The position numbers were made by a program, and so were the translations under genes. Below are positions 1 through 8,220 of a stretch of DNA of 17,949 nt, piece after piece. Position 1 is the stretch's first letter. Each line of letters begins with the position of its first letter. The stretch comes from an uncultured Clostridia bacterium. GTDB lineage: Bacteria > Bacillota > Clostridia > TANB77 > CAG-508. The DNA lies in assembly GCA_947630155.1 (NCBI GenBank), contig CANRGM010000019.1:1-17949 (forward strand), written 5' to 3'. The notes under the pieces are model-generated. The model saw only the letters and a program-made list of their open reading frames with translations, did not search any database and was not told where the DNA came from.

Positions 1-500
1 CTATCTCTAAAAAATTGTTTTTCGCACTTTTCACACTTAATGATGTATTTATGTTTTGGAGCTACATACTCTATATTACTTTTTTCATAATCCATTTCTT
101 TATTTCCCACTCTAGATATATCATATCCTAATTTTTTGTTTATAAAGTTTGCATATGCCTTAAATTGTTTTCCATGATTATTACAAAACGGGAAACAATG
201 TATAATTTCGTGCATTATAGTATTTTTTATAATTTGCTCATTCAAACTCAAAACCCATTTGCTTATTTCAATAGAATGTTTATTAAATTTCTCATACCTA
301 ATATACTTTCGTCTGCCAATCTTTTTTACAACCTTATAATTTTTATCTGGTTCTTCCTGCTTACAACAACCATATCGTTTGTTGTTTCTTTTTGATAAAG
401 ATATGCTTATTACTCCTACGTTTTTTGGATTTAAATCTAATCCAATAGACTGTAATTCTATTATACATTCATTGAATAATCTTTCTAATTCTTCTTGCAA
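1..500 (-). CDS. SprT-like zinc metallopeptidase, C-terminus cut by window edge
   Basis: Partial gene; 166 codons are visible and the frame is still open at position 1. Reading the minus strand gives a zinc-protease motif HEIIH at about residues 97-101, with a likely third ligand His at 109 in NNHGKQF. A Lys/Arg-rich stretch lies before it, and the first CxxC (CEKC) of a probable zinc ribbon lies at the cut end. This order matches the SprT-like family, related to the DNA-protein crosslink protease SPRTN; the bacterial role is poorly defined. I chose a TTG start at 498-500: it has an AGAGGT SD site 8 bases upstream, an in-frame TAA sits just upstream, and the protein then begins LQEELERLFNE, as expected for the family. 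The gene lies 78 bases downstream of tetR on the same strand, separated by a perfect palindrome. Family call is fairly sure; cellular function is not. Confidence 0.8.
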   Translation of the reverse strand, partial: MQEELERLFNECIIELQSIGLDLNPKNVGVISISLSKRNNKRYGCCKQEEPDKNYKVVKKIGRRKYIRYEKFNKHSIEISKWVLSLNEQIIKNTIMHEIIHCFPFCNNHGKQFKAYANFINKKLGYDISRVGNKEMDYEKSNIEYVAPKHKYIIKCEKCEKQFFRD

Positions 501-528
501 CTTTTTTTACCTCTTTTTTTATAGTATT

Positions 529-557
529 AAATCAATTAGATATTATCTAATTGATTT
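529..557. repeat. Perfect 13-bp inverted repeat between tetR and the sprT-like gene
   Basis: Arms 529-541 and 545-557 are exact reverse complements around a 3-base centre. On the minus strand the downstream arm ends in only three Ts followed by AATAC, so it is a poor intrinsic terminator for the upstream operon. On the plus strand five Ts follow, but nothing is seen to be transcribed that way. It could be a weak terminator, or an operator placed just upstream of the sprT-like start and just after tetR. Confidence 0.6.
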
Positions 558-577
558 TTCCATTTAGAAGAGGGGTC

Positions 578-1144
578 TTACTTCATAATCCCCCTAACAA
601 CAGTCTCTATATATCCATTATAAATTTGTTCGGCAGTTACCTTTCTATCCCTTTTTAATCTAAATAATAAACTAGAAAAGGTCACACCAAATATTCCATA
701 TGCAATAGCTTCAGCATCTCTTTCATAAAAAATGCCTTCTTCTATTCCTTCTTTAATAATATCCTCGATTTTTTCTACATAACTATTTACAGCTTTCTGA
801 CACTTTTTTGTTCTTGTTGTTGATCCTAATGTATTATTAATAACTACTGTTATTAAATCTTCGTAATTGATTATTGTCTTTATTTCAATCATTAAAATTG
901 CTTTCAATTTATCCAAAGCATTTTTACAATGCCTGAATTTTAACTCAATACTATTATTTAATAATTTTGTTCCTTCTTCTAACATTAAATCAAATAATTC
1001 TTCTTTTGTTTCAAAATGATAATATAATGCCCCTTTAGCAAATCCCGCAACAGCAGTTATTTCTTCTATACCAGTATTTTCGTACCCTTTCTCAGCAAAT
1101 AATTTTATTGCTGTTTTGAAAATTATTCTTTTTGTCTTATTCAT
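578..1144 (-). CDS. TetR/AcrR-family transcriptional regulator
   Basis: About 188 residues. The N-terminus has the TetR helix-turn-helix: AIKLFAEKGYENTGIEEI, then AGFAKGALYYHFETKEEL, the recognition helix with its usual YYHF signature. The C-terminal half (about residues 60-188) is the variable ligand-binding and dimerisation region and does not reveal the ligand. I prefer the ATG at 1142-1144 over the one 18 bases upstream because AAAGGATGATAAT before it gives a good SD spacing; the upstream ATG has none. It is the last gene of the fatty acid operon, 23 bases after acpP. By position it is a candidate regulator of that operon or a sensor of acyl chains; this is inference. The regulators known from Firmicutes fatty acid operons are FapR and the MarR-type FabT, so a TetR member here is unusual. 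Confidence 0.9.
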   Translation of the reverse strand: MNKTKRIIFKTAIKLFAEKGYENTGIEEITAVAGFAKGALYYHFETKEELFDLMLEEGTKLLNNSIELKFRHCKNALDKLKAILMIEIKTIINYEDLITVVINNTLGSTTRTKKCQKAVNSYVEKIEDIIKEGIEEGIFYERDAEAIAYGIFGVTFSSLLFRLKRDRKVTAEQIYNGYIETVVRGIMK

Positions 1145-1167
1145 ATTATCATCCTTTCGCATTATAT

Positions 1168-1407
1168 TTATTGATTGTTTAGTATATAATTAACTACATC
1201 TCCAACTGTAACTATTTTTTCAGCATCTTCATCTGGTACTTCCATATCAAAATTTTCTTCGATTTCCATAACCAACTCTACAATGTCTAGAGAATCAGCT
1301 GATAAGTCATCTACAAATGTAGCATCCATTTTTACTAAATCCTCATCTACTCCTAATTGTTCTACAATTATCCCTTTTAATTTTTCAAAAACTTCATTTT
1401 CACTCAT
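1168..1407 (-). CDS. acpP: Acyl carrier protein
   Basis: 79 residues, the normal length for ACP, and strongly acidic. The attachment site for 4'-phosphopantetheine is Ser39 in the DSLD motif, within the stretch DDLSADSLDIVELVMEIEE at the start of helix II. It carries growing acyl chains between FabD, FabF, FabG, FabZ and FabI in the cytoplasm. A GGGGGA SD lies about 8 bases before the ATG. It follows fabI by 24 bases and is followed by tetR, so it is near the distal end of the operon, whereas many clostridial clusters carry acpP early. A phosphopantetheinyl transferase to activate it is not in the window. Confidence 0.97.
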   Translation of the reverse strand: MSENEVFEKLKGIIVEQLGVDEDLVKMDATFVDDLSADSLDIVELVMEIEENFDMEVPDEDAEKIVTVGDVVNYILNNQ

Positions 1408-1431
1408 TTTATTTTCCCCCTATATTTTAAA

Positions 1432-2205
1432 TTAATTACCCATTATGCAATATCCACTATCTGCATAAATAATTTGACCAGTTATAGCATCTGACATATT
1501 ACTTAATAAAAATGTAGCAACATTTCCAATTTGCTCAATAGTAACATTTCTATGTAATGGAGATTTTTCTTCAACTACACCTAGTATTGAATTAAAATCT
1601 TTAATACCTTTTGCAGACAAAGTTTTTATTGGTCCAGATGAAACCGCATTTACTCTCATTCCATCTCTTCCTAAGTTTTCTGCTAAATATCGTACGCTAG
1701 CTTCTAGTGCTGATTTTGCAATTCCCATCACATTATAACCTTCTAAAACTTTTGTTGAACCTAAATAAGTTAATGTAACTATACTTGCATTTTCATTTAA
1801 CATATCTAGTTCTTTTGCTGTTCTAACTGCTAATACTAATGAATAACTACTAACATCATTTGCATGTGCAAAACCTTCTTTACTTGTATAGATAAAATCA
1901 TTATGTAAATCTTCTGTATTGGCATGAGCAATTGCATGAACTATTCCGTCTAATTTTCCATTTTCTTTTTTTATTTTTTCAAATACTTCTTTAACTAATT
2001 CATCTTCTGAAGCCCCATCTAAAACATATGCTTTACTATTTTCAAATCCTTCTATCAACTTTTCAATTTTATCTTTATTTTCCTCACCCATATATGTAAA
2101 TATTAATTTTGCGCCTTCTTTATATGCAGATTCTGCAATTCCATATGCAATACTCCATTTATTTCTTAGCCCCATAATAAGTATTGTTTTATCTTTTAAC
2201 ATCAT
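1432..2205 (-). CDS. fabI: Enoyl-ACP reductase, FabI type
   Basis: About 257 residues from the ATG at 2203-2205, the usual FabI length. It reduces trans-2-enoyl-ACP to acyl-ACP, the last step of each elongation round. It is an SDR-fold protein: N-terminal nucleotide motif IMGLRNKWSIAYGIA, then SSYSL, then the catalytic Tyr and Lys in YNVMGIAK (Tyr-x6-Lys), and GPIKTLSAKG in the substrate loop. The residues after the second beta strand are TYMGEENK, without the Arg-Lys pair that gives S. aureus FabI its NADPH preference, so NADH is likely (inference). A GTG at 2215-2217 overlaps the accA stop, but the GGGGTG SD in the accA tail suits the ATG at 2205 (9-base spacing) or the ATG directly after it. 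Many clostridia use FabK instead. Pocket residues differ from S. aureus FabI; see findings. Confidence 0.95.
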   Translation of the reverse strand: MMLKDKTILIMGLRNKWSIAYGIAESAYKEGAKLIFTYMGEENKDKIEKLIEGFENSKAYVLDGASEDELVKEVFEKIKKENGKLDGIVHAIAHANTEDLHNDFIYTSKEGFAHANDVSSYSLVLAVRTAKELDMLNENASIVTLTYLGSTKVLEGYNVMGIAKSALEASVRYLAENLGRDGMRVNAVSSGPIKTLSAKGIKDFNSILGVVEEKSPLHRNVTIEQIGNVATFLLSNMSDAITGQIIYADSGYCIMGN

Positions 2206-2210
2206 AATAA

Positions 2211-3014
2211 TTAACACCCCATCTTTCTGAACTTATCATATCTAACATTAACAAGTTCTTCTTTTGACATTGTTTTTAATTCTTCAATATCTTTAATAAT
2301 TTGCTCTTTAATTTTCATAGCAACATTTTCTGTAAATGCTTCATTATATTCTTGTTTTTTAGGCTCTTTTATTATTTCATCAATAACTCCAAAATTCAAC
2401 AAATCTTTAGATGTTAATTTCATTTTTTCTGCTGCTTCCTCTGTTCTTTTAGAATCTTTCCATAAAATACTTGCAAACCCCTCTGGAGATAATACAGAAT
2501 AAATTGCATTTTCCAGCATATATACTTTATTACCAAGACCTATTGCCAAAGCTCCTCCACTTGAGCCTTCACCAATTACTATTGCAATAATAGGAACTTT
2601 TAATTTAGTCATAGTTAACATAGATTCAGCAATTGCTTCTCCTTGACCTTTCTCTTCAGCTTCGACTCCTGGGTACGCTCCTTTTGTATCAATAAATGTT
2701 ATTATAGGTCTATTAAATTTATCTGCTTGTTTCATAAATCTAATAGCCTTTCTATAACTTTCTGGATTAGGCATTCCAAAATTTCTTTCTATATTTTCCT
2801 TAGTAGTTCTTCCTTTTTGTTGTGCTATTACAGTAAAATTCTGGTTACCAATATTAGCTAATCCACAGCATATTGCTTTATCATCTTTCGAAATTCTATC
2901 TCCATGTAATTCCATAAAATCATCAAAAATATATTTAATATAATCAAGACTAGTTGGTCTTTTAGGATTTCTTGCAATTTCAACTTTTGACCAAGCAGTA
3001 TTTTTCTTTTCCAT
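2211..3014 (-). CDS. accA: Acetyl-CoA carboxylase, carboxyltransferase alpha subunit
   Basis: 267 residues, a compact AccA. With AccD it transfers the carboxyl group from carboxybiotin on AccB to acetyl-CoA, giving malonyl-CoA. It has the crotonase-like carboxyltransferase fold with conserved blocks FIDTKGAYPG (about 107-116), EGQGEAIAES-like EKGQGEAIAES (121-131), GEGSSGGALAIGLG (148-161) and SVLSPEGFASILWKD (173-187). The SD AAGGAGGT lies inside the last codons of accD, 7 bases before this ATG, so the two subunits are probably translationally coupled, which suits an A2D2 complex. Confidence 0.96.
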   Translation of the reverse strand: MEKKNTAWSKVEIARNPKRPTSLDYIKYIFDDFMELHGDRISKDDKAICCGLANIGNQNFTVIAQQKGRTTKENIERNFGMPNPESYRKAIRFMKQADKFNRPIITFIDTKGAYPGVEAEEKGQGEAIAESMLTMTKLKVPIIAIVIGEGSSGGALAIGLGNKVYMLENAIYSVLSPEGFASILWKDSKRTEEAAEKMKLTSKDLLNFGVIDEIIKEPKKQEYNEAFTENVAMKIKEQIIKDIEELKTMSKEELVNVRYDKFRKMGC

Positions 3015-3017
3015 AAA

Positions 3018-3863
3018 TTAGACCTCCTTCTTATGAAATTTTATTATATTGTAAATAGTATCTCTTAAATCTTTTCTTTCTACAATCTTATCTATAAAAC
3101 CATGCTCTAATAAAAATTCTGAAGTCTGAAAATCCTCAGGTAATTCTGTTCCTATAGTTTGCTCAATTACTCTTCTTCCAGCAAAACCTATTCTAGCATT
3201 AGGCTCTGCTAAAATAACATCCCCCAGACTTGCAAAAGATGCTGTAACACCGCCATAAGTAGGATCTGTCAACACTGAAATATACAAAAGCCCTGCTTCA
3301 TCTAATCTTGAAATAGCCTCTGTAGTCTTTGCCATCTGCATCAAAGATAACACACCCTCTTGCATCCTAGCACCACCTGAAGCAGAAAAAATAACAACTG
3401 GTAATTTTAACTTAATAGCTTGTTCGACAGCATATGTGATTTTCTCTCCAACAACAACACCCATACTTCCCATCATAAAACCACTATCCATCACACAAAT
3501 AACCAACTCTTCACCATTTATTTTTCCAGTTCCTATAGACACAGCCTCCAAAATATTAGTTTTTTGCCTCAAAGTCTCAATTTTTTTTGGATAATCATCT
3601 AACTCCAAAGGATTTTTAGTCTCTACTTCAAAATCAAATCTCTTATATGAATCCTTATCTAATATCTGATCTAACCTTCTATTAATATGTAACTTAAAAT
3701 AATTTCCACAATATGGACAAATACTCAAATTCTCACGAAGTTCTTCTTTATAAATTATATTCTTACACTTATCACATCTAGTCCATTTACCAATTGGAAT
3801 ATCAATTCTAGATTTCTTATTTGTCTGAACCACTTGTCTCTTTTTTATTTTATCCACAATCAT
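3018..3863 (-). CDS. accD: Acetyl-CoA carboxylase, carboxyltransferase beta subunit
   Basis: About 281 residues from the ATG at 3861-3863. It is the partner of AccA. The N-terminus has the four-Cys zinc ribbon typical of AccD (C30, C33, C49, C52: RCDKCKN and SICPYCG). The crotonase-like core follows, with GSMGVVVGEK, FSASGGARMQEG and DPTYGGVTASFASLGD, the last two forming the acetyl-CoA and oxyanion region. An ATG 15 bases upstream is possible, but AGGG lies 8 bases before the chosen one. The gene starts 53 bases after accC and ends 3 bases before the accA ATG. Confidence 0.96.
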   Translation of the reverse strand: MIVDKIKKRQVVQTNKKSRIDIPIGKWTRCDKCKNIIYKEELRENLSICPYCGNYFKLHINRRLDQILDKDSYKRFDFEVETKNPLELDDYPKKIETLRQKTNILEAVSIGTGKINGEELVICVMDSGFMMGSMGVVVGEKITYAVEQAIKLKLPVVIFSASGGARMQEGVLSLMQMAKTTEAISRLDEAGLLYISVLTDPTYGGVTASFASLGDVILAEPNARIGFAGRRVIEQTIGTELPEDFQTSEFLLEHGFIDKIVERKDLRDTIYNIIKFHKKEV

Positions 3864-3916
3864 TTTATTTTCCCTCATCTCTTACACAAAATTCCAATTC
3901 AATCCTGCACAATAAC

Positions 3917-5264
3917 TCAACACCCCTTATGCAACTTTTCCTCCACAAAAGAGGTATCATAATTTCCTCTAATAAAATCTGGATTTCTAATAATCTCAAA
4001 AATAAAATCAATATTAGTATCCACACCTTCAATAACAAACTCTTCTAAAGCCCTTTTCAACTTTGCAATAGCCTCATTTCTACTAGTCCCATAAGCAATC
4101 AATTTAGCAATCATAGAATCATAATAACTAGGAATAGTATATCCCTCATATATCCCAGTATCAATTCTAATACCGTTTCCACCAGGTAAATTCAAACCTG
4201 TAATTTTACCGAGGACAAGGTCTAAAGTTTTTATAAGGATCTTCTGCATTTATTCTACATTCAATAACATAATTCTGAAAACTTACATCTTTTTGACTAA
4301 TTTTCAATCTTTCATTAGCCGCAATCTTTATTTGTTCCTTTACTAAATCTATATTTGTTCTTAGCTCTGTAATTGGATGTTCAACTTGAATTCTAGTATT
4401 CATTTCCATAAAATAAAATTTCTTATTTTTATCAATCAAGAATTCAACTGTTCCTAAACTTGTATAATTTGCAGCTTTTGCAACTTTGATTGCAGTTTCA
4501 CCCATTTTACTTCTAATCTTTTCATCAATAGCCATTGAAGGTGTTTCCTCAATTATTTTCTGATGATTTCTCTGAATAGTACAATCTCTTTCACCTAAAT
4601 GAATGACATTACCAAACTCATCTGCCAAAATCTGAATTTCAACGTGTCTAGGATTTTCTATATATTTCTCAATATAAATTTCATCATCATTAAAAGAAAT
4701 CTTAGCTTCTTGTTTGACTAAAATATAATTTTTTTCAAGTTCTTCCTCATTATAAACAACTCTTATACCCTTTCCTCCGCCACCACTTGAGGCCTTTATC
4801 ATAACTGGGTATCCTATTTTTTTTGAAATCTTTTTAGCTTTTTCCAAGCTCTCAACACTACCATCAGATCCTGGTATTACTGGAATACCACATTTTTTCA
4901 TAAGTTCTTTAGCATGTGATTTATTGCCTAAAATATCTATAACCTCTGCCTTTGGGCCTATAAATTTAATATTAGATTCCTCACATATTTTGGCAAATTT
5001 TGAGTTTTCAGATAAAAAGCCAAAACCAGGATGAATACTATCACTTCCTGTAATATTTGCTGCTTCAATAATATTCTTTATATTCAAATAACTTTTTTGT
5101 GATGGAGCTTCACCAATACAAATTGCCTCATCTGCAAGTCTTGTATGTAAAGAATCCTTATCAGCTGTAGAATAAACAGCTACAGTTTTAATATTCATTT
5201 CCTTGCATGCTCTTATAATTCTTACTGCAATTTCTCCTCTATTCGCTATTAATAATTTATTCAT
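3917..5264 (-). pseudogene. accC: Acetyl-CoA carboxylase, biotin carboxylase subunit, split by a frameshift
   Basis: It carboxylates the biotin on AccB using ATP and bicarbonate. The reading frame runs from ATG 5262-5264 to a stop at 4206-4208 and continues in another frame from about 4210 to the stop at 3917. Removing one base, G4211 on the plus strand (C on the coding strand), restores the family sequence RPCPGKITGLNLPGG and a 448-residue protein, the normal AccC length. The N-terminal domain (IANRGEIAVRI), the ATP-grasp glycine loop KASSGGGGKGIR (about 158-168), ERDCTIQRNHQK, EMNTRIQVEHPITE and the C-terminal IPSYYDSMIAKLI are all intact. SD AAGGGG lies 6 bases before the ATG; a TTG directly in front is an alternative. 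The join is the only defect I see, so this may be a sequencing error or a recent mutation rather than a decayed gene. Confidence 0.9.
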
Positions 5265-5278
5265 CAATAACCCCTTCT

Positions 5279-5710
5279 TTATTTATTATCAACCAATGCA
5301 AATGTAAGTTCACCCTTTGCAACAAGTTCTCCATCTACACTTGCTATTGCCTCTCCAATACCAATTGGTCCTTTTTGCTTAATAATTCTAACTTCAAGTT
5401 TTAATCTATCTCCAGGTTTAACCATTCTTTTAAACTTCATCTTATCAATTCCAGCAAACAAAGCATTTTTAGACTTGTTCTCCTCTAAAGAAAGTATTGC
5501 AATTGCTCCTGCTTGTGCCAAACTTTCTGTAATCAAAACACCAGGCATTATAGGATTTCCAGGAAAATGTCCTTTAAAATAATACTCATTTTCATCTACA
5601 TTTTTATAACAAATTGCAAATTCCCCTGGATTAAAACTTTCGACCTCATCAACCATTAAAAAAGGCTCTCTTTGAGGAATTATTTTTTTTATTCCTTCTT
5701 TATCTAACAT
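5279..5710 (-). CDS. fabZ: 3-hydroxyacyl-ACP dehydratase
   Basis: 143 residues, the normal FabZ length, with a single hot-dog fold. It removes water from 3-hydroxyacyl-ACP to give trans-2-enoyl-ACP for FabI. The catalytic pair is His48 in GHFPGNPIMPGVL and Glu62 in LITESLAQAGA. The N-terminus IIPQREPFLMVDEV is the usual FabZ opening. It sits between accB and accC with gaps of about 14 bases on either side, an arrangement shared with many Firmicutes operons. No FabA- or FabM/FabN-type isomerase for unsaturated chains is seen in the window, so how unsaturated fatty acids would be made is not visible here. Confidence 0.97.
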   Translation of the reverse strand: MLDKEGIKKIIPQREPFLMVDEVESFNPGEFAICYKNVDENEYYFKGHFPGNPIMPGVLITESLAQAGAIAILSLEENKSKNALFAGIDKMKFKRMVKPGDRLKLEVRIIKQKGPIGIGEAIASVDGELVAKGELTFALVDNK

Positions 5711-5723
5711 ATTTTTATACCTC

Positions 5724-6173
5724 TTACTTTAATTTTATTAAATTTTCACCAAACTCTACAGGTTCACCATCTTTTTTCAAAACTTCCACAACAACCCCAT
5801 CAAATTCAGATTCAATCTCATTCATTAGCTTCATAGCCTCAATAATACAAGTGGTACAACCCTTTGTAATACTTTGACCAACCTCCACAAAACTCTTTTC
5901 ATTAGGACATGGTTTAGAATAGAAAGTTCCTACCATTGGTGATTTAATATATTTATATTCTTGCTCCTCAGAAATATTTTCTACATTATCCTCACTTACA
6001 ACAATTTCATCAGTCTGTTTTACAACAACGCAATTTTTACTCTCTAAGCCTTGATTTTCTGTGCAATCCTTTTTCATGCTTATCTTAGTACCATCAGGGA
6101 ACTCAATATCTAAAGCAGATAACTTAGAACAACCCATATCATCAATCAACTTCTTAATATTATCATAATCCAT
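5724..6173 (-). CDS. accB: Acetyl-CoA carboxylase, biotin carboxyl carrier protein
   Basis: About 149 residues. The C-terminal biotinyl domain starts near YIKSPMVGTFYSKP and carries the biotin-accepting Lys115 in EAMKLMNEIE; a thumb-like insertion (CPNEKSFVEVG) fits AccB. The N-terminal 35 residues bind AccC, followed by an acidic flexible linker. The BirA-like ligase encoded upstream is the likely biotinylating enzyme. The ATG at 6171-6173 has AAAGGTG 7 bases before it; an in-frame GTG overlaps that SD and is less likely. The 65-base gap before it, after fabF, is the largest inside the operon. Confidence 0.96.
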   Translation of the reverse strand: MDYDNIKKLIDDMGCSKLSALDIEFPDGTKISMKKDCTENQGLESKNCVVVKQTDEIVVSEDNVENISEEQEYKYIKSPMVGTFYSKPCPNEKSFVEVGQSITKGCTTCIIEAMKLMNEIESEFDGVVVEVLKKDGEPVEFGENLIKLK

Positions 6174-6238
6174 AATTCTCACCTTTCTCTCTAAAAAATA
6201 CTAATTAAATATAAACCCTCATAAACACCAAAACACTT

Positions 6239-7474
6239 CTATTCAGAAAATTTCTTCAAAATCACACTTGCATTATGTCCACCAAATCCAAGTGAATTTG
6301 ACATAACCACATTCAAATCCTTTTCTAAAATTTCATTAGTAACTAAATTCAAATCACACTCTTCATCTTTAACCTTATAATTAATTGTAGGAGGCACAAT
6401 TCCATCTTGAATAGCCTTTACACAGAAAATAGCCTCTGCTACTCCTGCGGCTCCCAATAAATGTCCAGTATTACTTTTTGTAGAACTAACTAAAACATTA
6501 TCCGCGAACTCACCAAAAGCCTTTTTTATAGCAACAGTTTCTGTCGAATCATTCAAATGAGTAGAAGTACCATGTGCATTAATATAATCTATATCTTTTG
6601 GTTGAATTCCAGCATCATCCATAGCTCTCATCATAGCTCTTACTGCACCTGTTCCCTCAGGATCAGGTGATGTAATATGATAGCCATCAGATGTAGCACC
6701 ATACCCAATAACTTCCGCATATATATGTGCATTTCTTTTTTTAGCATGCTCCAATTCCTCTAACACAACTACTCCTGCGCCTTCTCCCATTACAAATCCA
6801 TTTCTTTCTTTGTCAAAAGGAATAGATGCTCTTGTTTTATCTGTAGCATCAGACAATGCTTTCATATTTTCAAAACCTGCAATACCAACTTCACAAATAG
6901 CAGCTTCTGTACCACCTGCAAGTATTGCATCTTCCAATCCTAATTTAATATTTCTATATGCTTCACCAATTGCATGAGTAGATGATGCACATGCTGATAC
7001 AATTGAAATAGATTCTCCCTTTGCTTCCAAATCTATTGATATATTACCGGCAGGCATATTTACTATTCCCATTGGAATAAATAGAGGTGAAACTCTTTTA
7101 TTACCTTTAGAATAGAAAACTCCACATTGCTCTTGAATGGTTGTAAGTCCTCCTATACCAGTACTTACATAAACACCTAATCTGTCGAAATCAGTATTTT
7201 CTTTATTTATTCCACTATCTTTTATAGCATCTCTAGCACAAGCTACAGCTAGTAATGAAGATCTATCTGTTCTTTTAATCATTTTACTATCAAAATAATC
7301 CTCAAGATTAAAATCTTTAACTTCTGCAGCTAATTTTGTTTTAAAATTTGTAGAATCAAAAAATGTTATATTGTCTATTCCACATTTTTTATTTTTTATT
7401 CCTTCCCAAGATTCCTCTACTGTATTTCCAATTGGTGAAATTAATCCCATTCCTGTAATAACAACTCTTTTCAA
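6239..7474 (-). CDS. fabF: 3-oxoacyl-ACP synthase II (KAS II)
   Basis: 411 residues, the normal FabF length. It condenses malonyl-ACP with acyl-ACP, the chain-extending step. The thiolase-fold Cys-His-His triad is visible: Cys162 in SACASSTHAIG, His301 in NAHGTSTHLND and His338 in SNTGHLLGAAG. The N-terminus RVVITGMGLISPIGN and the late GFGGHNASV are typical. As a KAS II it is not expected to start chains from acetyl-CoA; that needs KAS III (FabH), which is not in the window. It follows fabG by 11 bases. Confidence 0.97.
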   Translation of the reverse strand: MKRVVITGMGLISPIGNTVEESWEGIKNKKCGIDNITFFDSTNFKTKLAAEVKDFNLEDYFDSKMIKRTDRSSLLAVACARDAIKDSGINKENTDFDRLGVYVSTGIGGLTTIQEQCGVFYSKGNKRVSPLFIPMGIVNMPAGNISIDLEAKGESISIVSACASSTHAIGEAYRNIKLGLEDAILAGGTEAAICEVGIAGFENMKALSDATDKTRASIPFDKERNGFVMGEGAGVVVLEELEHAKKRNAHIYAEVIGYGATSDGYHITSPDPEGTGAVRAMMRAMDDAGIQPKDIDYINAHGTSTHLNDSTETVAIKKAFGEFADNVLVSSTKSNTGHLLGAAGVAEAIFCVKAIQDGIVPPTINYKVKDEECDLNLVTNEILEKDLNVVMSNSLGFGGHNASVILKKFSE

Positions 7475-7485
7475 TTTTATCCCCC

Positions 7486-8220
7486 CTACATTAGCATTCC
7501 GCCATCAATATTTATAACTTGACCTGTAATATATGAACTTTCTTCTGATACCAAGAATTTAACTACATTTGCAACATCTTCTGCTTTTCCAAATCTTTTT
7601 AATGGTATTTGTTTTAGTATTTCTTCTTTTACTTCATCTTTTAATACATCTGTCATTTGAGTTTGTATAAAACCTGGTGCAATAGCATTTACAGTTATAT
7701 TTCTGCTTGCAACCTCTTTTGCTAAACTTTTTGTAAATCCTATTATTCCAGCCTTTGATGCTGAATAATTTGTTTGACCTGCATTTCCTGAAATACCTAC
7801 AACAGAAGAAATGTTTACTATTTTACCTTTTTTAGCTTTTATCATATATGGAATTACATTTCTCGTAATATTAAAGGTTCCAACTAGATTAACATCAACA
7901 ACACTTTCAAAATCTTCTTTTTTCATTCTCATTAATAATCCATCTTTTGTAATACCAGCATTATTAACAAGAACATCAATTTCTCCAAATTCTTCAATTA
8001 CACCTTTTACAAAATTTTCACTATTTTCAAAATCTGAAACATCACATTTATATGTGAAAATTCTTCTTCCTATTTCATTTATTTCTTTTTTTATAGTTTC
8101 TAAATCATCATTCTCACTTCTATAATTAATTGCTATATCATACCCTTGCTTAGCCAAATTTAGTGCAATTGCCTTCCCAATTCCTCTAGTTGCACCTGTA
8201 ATTACTGCTACTTTACTCAT
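7486..8220 (-). CDS. fabG: 3-oxoacyl-ACP reductase
   Basis: 244 residues, standard FabG. It reduces 3-oxoacyl-ACP to 3-hydroxyacyl-ACP with NADPH. It is a classical SDR: nucleotide motif TGATRGIG (residues 8-15), NNAG (86-89), then catalytic Ser139, Tyr152 and Lys156 in YSASK. The C-terminal IDGGMLM is the typical FabG ending. Its start overlaps the 3' end of fabD by 8 bases, so the two are probably translationally coupled. Confidence 0.97.
   Translation of the reverse strand: MSKVAVITGATRGIGKAIALNLAKQGYDIAINYRSENDDLETIKKEINEIGRRIFTYKCDVSDFENSENFVKGVIEEFGEIDVLVNNAGITKDGLLMRMKKEDFESVVDVNLVGTFNITRNVIPYMIKAKKGKIVNISSVVGISGNAGQTNYSASKAGIIGFTKSLAKEVASRNITVNAIAPGFIQTQMTDVLKDEVKEEILKQIPLKRFGKAEDVANVVKFLVSEESSYITGQVINIDGGMLM

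Noticed and set aside
165..567. Two plus-strand reading frames near the left edge
   Set aside because: They lie opposite the sprT-like gene, start without a good SD and encode low-complexity Phe/Ser/Ile-rich peptides. The minus-strand reading gives a clear metallopeptidase.
3917..4249. A separate short gene starting at an ATG near 4249
   Set aside because: It is the C-terminal part of accC in the shifted frame. Its first dozen residues are out-of-frame translation of the upstream half, and it has no independent SD.
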